A DNA stretch of 64,000 nucleotides from Cognatiyoonia sp965661665 (lineage in GTDB: Bacteria; Pseudomonadota; Alphaproteobacteria; Rhodobacterales; Rhodobacteraceae), in assembly GCF_965661665.1 (NCBI RefSeq), contig NZ_CBFIEO010000002.1, positions 150,706 through 214,705 on the forward strand, in the 5' to 3' direction. Below the pieces are notes generated by a model that saw only the letters and a list, made by a program, of their open reading frames with translations, did not search any database and was not told the DNA's origin. Of this stretch, positions 61,032-64,000 are shown one piece after another (positions within the stretch are counted from its first letter, which is position 1; each line of letters opens with the position of its first letter). The position numbers and the translations under genes were made by a program.

Positions 61032-61802
61032 TTATTCGCGGTTGCCGAACAGCTGTAGCAAGAACATGAACATGTTGATGAAGTCGAGGTAGAGGTTCAG
61101 CGCGCCCATGATGGCTGCTTTGCCCAACCACTCGCTATCCCCATGCATCGCATGTGCGAGGTATGTGTTCTTGATGTTCTGCGTGTCGTAAGCGGTGAGA
61201 CCTGCGAAGATCAGCACGCCCAAGATGGACCTTGCGAACATGATCGCGTCTGATGCCAGCCAGATGTTGGCGATGGACGCTACGATCAGACCAATCACAC
61301 CCATGATCAGGAAGGATCCCCAGCCAGAGATGTCTTTCTTAGTGGTATAGCCCCAAAGGGAAAGACCCGCGAAAGCGATCGCCGTGATCAGGAACACCTG
61401 AATGATGGAGAAATCTGTGAAGACAGCAAAGATCCAGCTGATAGACAAACCCATAGCGGCAGCAAACGTGTAAAAGAACGTCTGAGCGCCTGCCGCGGAC
61501 AGCTTGTTAATCATTCCGCCAAACAAGAACACCATCGCTAGTGGCAGGAACATGATGACCCACTTCAGCGGGCTCGTCCAAAGCGTCGCGCCAAAATCAG
61601 TCAGATAGGTGTTCGTACCGATCTGGTAAGGTGTTGGGTCGGTGGACAGCGCCAGACCGGAGATCGCCCAAGCCGCCAAAGCGGTGATGAGCATACCGAT
61701 GGACATTGTCCCATATACTTTGTTCATGTGGGTGCGCAGACCCTCATCGATCTCTGCCGTGCGGACACCGCCGGCTGTGCGGATCGTTTGATATTCAGCC
61801 AT
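61032..61802 (-). CDS. Bax inhibitor-1 / YccA family membrane protein
   Basis: 256 residues from ATG 61802 (MAEYQTIRTAGGVRTAEI) with GGAGG upstream. Seven helices include YGTMSIGMLITALAAWAISG and TFFYTFAAAMGLSISWIF. The LNLYLDFINMFMFLLQL C-terminus is the BI-1 signature. It is proposed to be a pH-sensitive calcium leak channel or an FtsH modulator in homologues. The 230 bp of open frame upstream is in the promoter region and overlaps DUF1127, so it is not used. Confidence 0.94.
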   Translation of the reverse strand: MAEYQTIRTAGGVRTAEIDEGLRTHMNKVYGTMSIGMLITALAAWAISGLALSTDPTPYQIGTNTYLTDFGATLWTSPLKWVIMFLPLAMVFLFGGMINKLSAAGAQTFFYTFAAAMGLSISWIFAVFTDFSIIQVFLITAIAFAGLSLWGYTTKKDISGWGSFLIMGVIGLIVASIANIWLASDAIMFARSILGVLIFAGLTAYDTQNIKNTYLAHAMHGDSEWLGKAAIMGALNLYLDFINMFMFLLQLFGNRE

Positions 61803-61950
61803 AGAGACCTCCAGTTGAATCAAGGAGCACCAAATCACTGGTGCGCTTATCAGCAATATTGGCACTTTACCCTTGTTTTTCAACCGTTGAGTGCCCCGAT
61901 CTAGGCGGGATTCGATGAAATTGCGCTGGTTTGCCACATCATCCCATGGG

Positions 61951-62172
61951 TTAGAGGCGGCGTGACCAGTTTTTAGGCATGTCCCACGCTGGTTTTGCGG
62001 CCTCATTGCGGGCCTGATCCGGTGTGACACCAATGTCCATCAACTGCTGATCTGTCAGATTTGCAAGTTCTGCGCGTTCCTTGCGCATCACACCCATCAA
62101 GCTGAAGCGCTGACCAAGGCTGATCTTACTAAGGCGGGACGGGGAGGGAATGAAGAGTTCGACTACGGACAT
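61951..62172 (-). CDS. DUF1127 family small protein
   Basis: 73 residues from ATG 62172 (MSVVELFIPSPSRLSKI). The C-terminal helix LANLTDQQLMDIGVTPDQAR is the DUF1127 core. In other alphaproteobacteria these proteins affect RNA turnover and phosphate, carbon or stress responses. It is divergent from the LysR gene across 116 bp, an arrangement that suggests control by that regulator. Confidence 0.85.
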   Translation of the reverse strand: MSVVELFIPSPSRLSKISLGQRFSLMGVMRKERAELANLTDQQLMDIGVTPDQARNEAAKPAWDMPKNWSRRL

Positions 62173-62288
62173 TGCTTCGCCTTTCGTGATGTAATTTGCG
62201 GTTATCATTCGATTGGTTGATATATCGCGGCGCATTATGTATAAGTAAAATGAATGTTTGATGATTTACCCATCAAGGTTTGTGATAT

Positions 62289-63170
62289 ATGCGAAATCTC
62301 GATTTGACCGCCCTCCGATCCTTCGTCGCTGTTGCCGATACGGGTGGCGTGACCAAAGCGGCGGGGTTCCTCAATCTTACGCAATCCGCCGTCTCCATGC
62401 AGCTGAAGCGATTGGAAGAAGCGCTCAACCTTGCACTCCTCGACCGTTCATCGCGCGTCATCGCCCTGACCCCCGCAGGCGAACAACTTCTCAGCTATGC
62501 GCGCAGAATGCTGGACCTCAATGATGAAATTTATGGGCGGCTCACCTCTGTCGACTACGAAGGGGAGTTTGTCCTCGGCGTCCCGCACGACATCGTCTAT
62601 CCCGCGATTCCCGATGTGCTACAGAAATTTGCCACGGCCTATCCCCGCGTCCGCGTGCAGCTTTTGTCGTCTTTCACACGTGGCTTGAAATCGCAGTTCG
62701 CGCGGGGGGAAGTGGACATCATCCTCACAACCGAAGCCGGTCTAGAACCGGGTGGTGAAACGCTCGCTTCCCTTCCGCTTGTCTGGTTCGGCGCCCCTGG
62801 TGGTACGGCGTGGAAACATCGCCCTTTGCGTCTTGCCTACGAAGGCAACTGTATCTTCCGCGTTGGCGTGCAGCGTCGTTTGGACGACGCAGGCATCCCT
62901 TGGGAAATGGCGGTGGAAAGCGACAGCACCCGCACCATCGAAGCGACCGTCAGTGCAGACCTTGCCGTTCATACCATGCTTGCAGGCACTGAACCGCGGT
63001 ATTTTGAGCGCATACAACATGGCGGCGCATTGCCAGAGCTGGGTGGCATGAACATCAACATGTACTGCCGCGAACTGGGGCAGGGGCCAATTTTGGAAGA
63101 CCTGAAAGAGCTTTTGGCGAGCGCTTATCGCGGCGCGCCAGTCGCCCCTAAAGAAACAGTTATGGTGTGA
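62289..63170 (+). CDS. LysR family transcriptional regulator
   Basis: 293 residues. The winged helix-turn-helix lies at the N-terminus: LTALRSFVAVADTGGVTKAA, LTQSAVSMQLKRLEEALN, LLDRSSRVIALTPAGEQLL. The effector-binding domain follows (YEGEFVLGVPHDIVYPAIPD). The effector is unknown. Likely targets are the divergent DUF1127 gene and itself. Its 3' end overlaps the convergent oxidoreductase by 11 bp. Confidence 0.94.
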   Translation: MRNLDLTALRSFVAVADTGGVTKAAGFLNLTQSAVSMQLKRLEEALNLALLDRSSRVIALTPAGEQLLSYARRMLDLNDEIYGRLTSVDYEGEFVLGVPHDIVYPAIPDVLQKFATAYPRVRVQLLSSFTRGLKSQFARGEVDIILTTEAGLEPGGETLASLPLVWFGAPGGTAWKHRPLRLAYEGNCIFRVGVQRRLDDAGIPWEMAVESDSTRTIEATVSADLAVHTMLAGTEPRYFERIQHGGALPELGGMNINMYCRELGQGPILEDLKELLASAYRGAPVAPKETVMV

Positions 63171-64000
63171 CCACAACCTTTCCCGTGGATTTGCGCGCCT
63201 CAAGCATGTCCAACGCCTGATCTGCGTCGTCCAGCGTGAAGGTGTGGCTGATGTGAGGTCGCAATTGGCCCTCCTCATACCACTGCATCAACTCTGCCAG
63301 ACTGTCGCTCAACACATCGGGTGCAAACTTCAGATAATCACCCCAATAAAAGCCAATCACGGTGATGTTCTTCACCAGAATGTGGTTCGCCGCGATCTTT
63401 GGCACTGTGCCGCTGGCAAAGCCAATCACCAAAATACGCGCTTCGCGGTTGCAGGCCCGCAAGGCGCTGACGAACTGATCGCCACCTATGGGGTCATACA
63501 AAACGTCTGCACCACCATGAGATTTGATGACCTCACGAATGTCGACCTCATCGCTGTCATAAGCGAAATCAGCACCGGCGGCCTTGGCCACTGCGACCTT
63601 GTCCGCCCCGCGTGCAAACGCAATCACCGTCGCGCCCAATGTTTTGCCGACCTCAACCGCCGTCAGGCCCACGCCGCCAGCCGCCCCTAGTACAACCAGC
63701 GTCTCGCCCGCCAGCAACTTGGCACGGTGGGTCAGCGCCAGATGCGACGTCCCATAAGCAACTTGAAACCCTGCAGCGGCCTCTGACGGCATCGCATCTG
63801 GCACAGCGCGGCATAGGGCGGCGGGAAAAAGCCCAAACTCCGCCAGCCCACCTTGCCCGCCAAACACGGCCACTCTGGCTCCAATGGCAGGTGAGGTGAC
63901 ACCTTCGCCTAAAGCTTCAACCGTACCGCAGACTTCCATGCCCAAAGTGAACGGCGGTTTGGGCGTATCCTGATAGGTTCCTATGCGCATCAAGAGGTCG
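63160..64000 (-). CDS. NADPH:quinone oxidoreductase family protein (5' end cut by window)
   Basis: Zinc-independent medium-chain dehydrogenase/QOR type. The visible part carries FTLGMEVCGTVEALGEGV, the NADPH motif LGAAGGVGLTAVEVGKTLGA and the C-terminal IGFYWGDYLKFAPD and HTFTLDDADQALDML. The frame stays open to the window end (DLLMRIG), so about 50 N-terminal residues lie outside. The TTG at 63993 is not the real start. The substrate is unknown. Confidence 0.92.
   Translation of the reverse strand, partial: DLLMRIGTYQDTPKPPFTLGMEVCGTVEALGEGVTSPAIGARVAVFGGQGGLAEFGLFPAALCRAVPDAMPSEAAAGFQVAYGTSHLALTHRAKLLAGETLVVLGAAGGVGLTAVEVGKTLGATVIAFARGADKVAVAKAAGADFAYDSDEVDIREVIKSHGGADVLYDPIGGDQFVSALRACNREARILVIGFASGTVPKIAANHILVKNITVIGFYWGDYLKFAPDVLSDSLAELMQWYEEGQLRPHISHTFTLDDADQALDMLEARKSTGKVVVTP

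Noticed and set aside
1..64000. CRISPR array, prophage or insertion sequence
   Set aside because: No regularly spaced repeats, integrase, transposase or terminal inverted repeats were seen on either strand.

Overview
The window reads as a chromosomal segment of a marine alphaproteobacterium of the Rhodobacteraceae (Roseobacter-type). Grounds are the tldD | coxB-ctaB-coxF-ctaG-coxC-surf1-thrC-M16 peptidase order, a carnitine operon, an SBP56/methanethiol-oxidase gene, DUF2927/DUF1178/DUF3572/DUF983 genes, GC-rich codon use and very tight packing. No phage, insertion sequence, CRISPR array, tRNA or rRNA was recognised. No gap between genes exceeds about 200 bp.

Layout. 1-10.3 kb, nearly all on the minus strand: pdeM and a ligase-associated helicase, a dehydrogenase, a decayed AAA-ATPase relic, scoAB, a 50-bp perfect palindrome, topA, a dprA remnant and tldD. 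10.4-19.4 kb, plus: cytochrome oxidase subunits II and III with assembly genes, thrC, an M16 peptidase, an acetyltransferase and an FAD-linked dehydrogenase. 19.4-34.6 kb, mixed: apt and mtnP (adenine/methylthioadenosine salvage), sulP, ptsP, lysC, Nudix and deacetylase genes, waaA, metG and an aldo/keto reductase. 34.7-37.6 kb: a three-gene carnitine operon. 38.8-43.2 kb: EF-hand protein, ECF sigma factor, a candidate anti-sigma and a sensor-like gene, then a frameshifted pleD-like gene. 43.3-46.3 kb: an MttB-family methyltransferase facing an aldehyde dehydrogenase. 46.5-50 kb: a run with a broken CAP-domain gene and two apparently truncated genes. 50-55.2 kb: rluB, tadA, ceramidase, gatCA, a lipoprotein and an amidase. 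55.2-55.6 kb: rnpB. 55.7-60.6 kb: a NitT/TauT-type ABC transporter, SBP56 and a membrane protein. 60.7 kb to the end: rpmG, YccA/Bax-inhibitor, DUF1127, a LysR regulator and a partial quinone oxidoreductase.

Two themes stand out. One is gene decay: four clear broken genes (AAA-ATPase, dprA, pleD-like, CAP) and two probable truncations (zinc-ribbon protein, TerC-like) lie in 64 kb, mostly inside otherwise conserved blocks. The other is compaction: seven of ten convergent gene pairs overlap at their ends, four of them sharing a 4-bp self-complementary stop (TTAA or CTAG). Metabolically the window favours marine osmolyte and sulfur chemistry: carnitine to betaine, a betaine-type methyltransferase, a methanethiol oxidase homologue and methylthioadenosine salvage.
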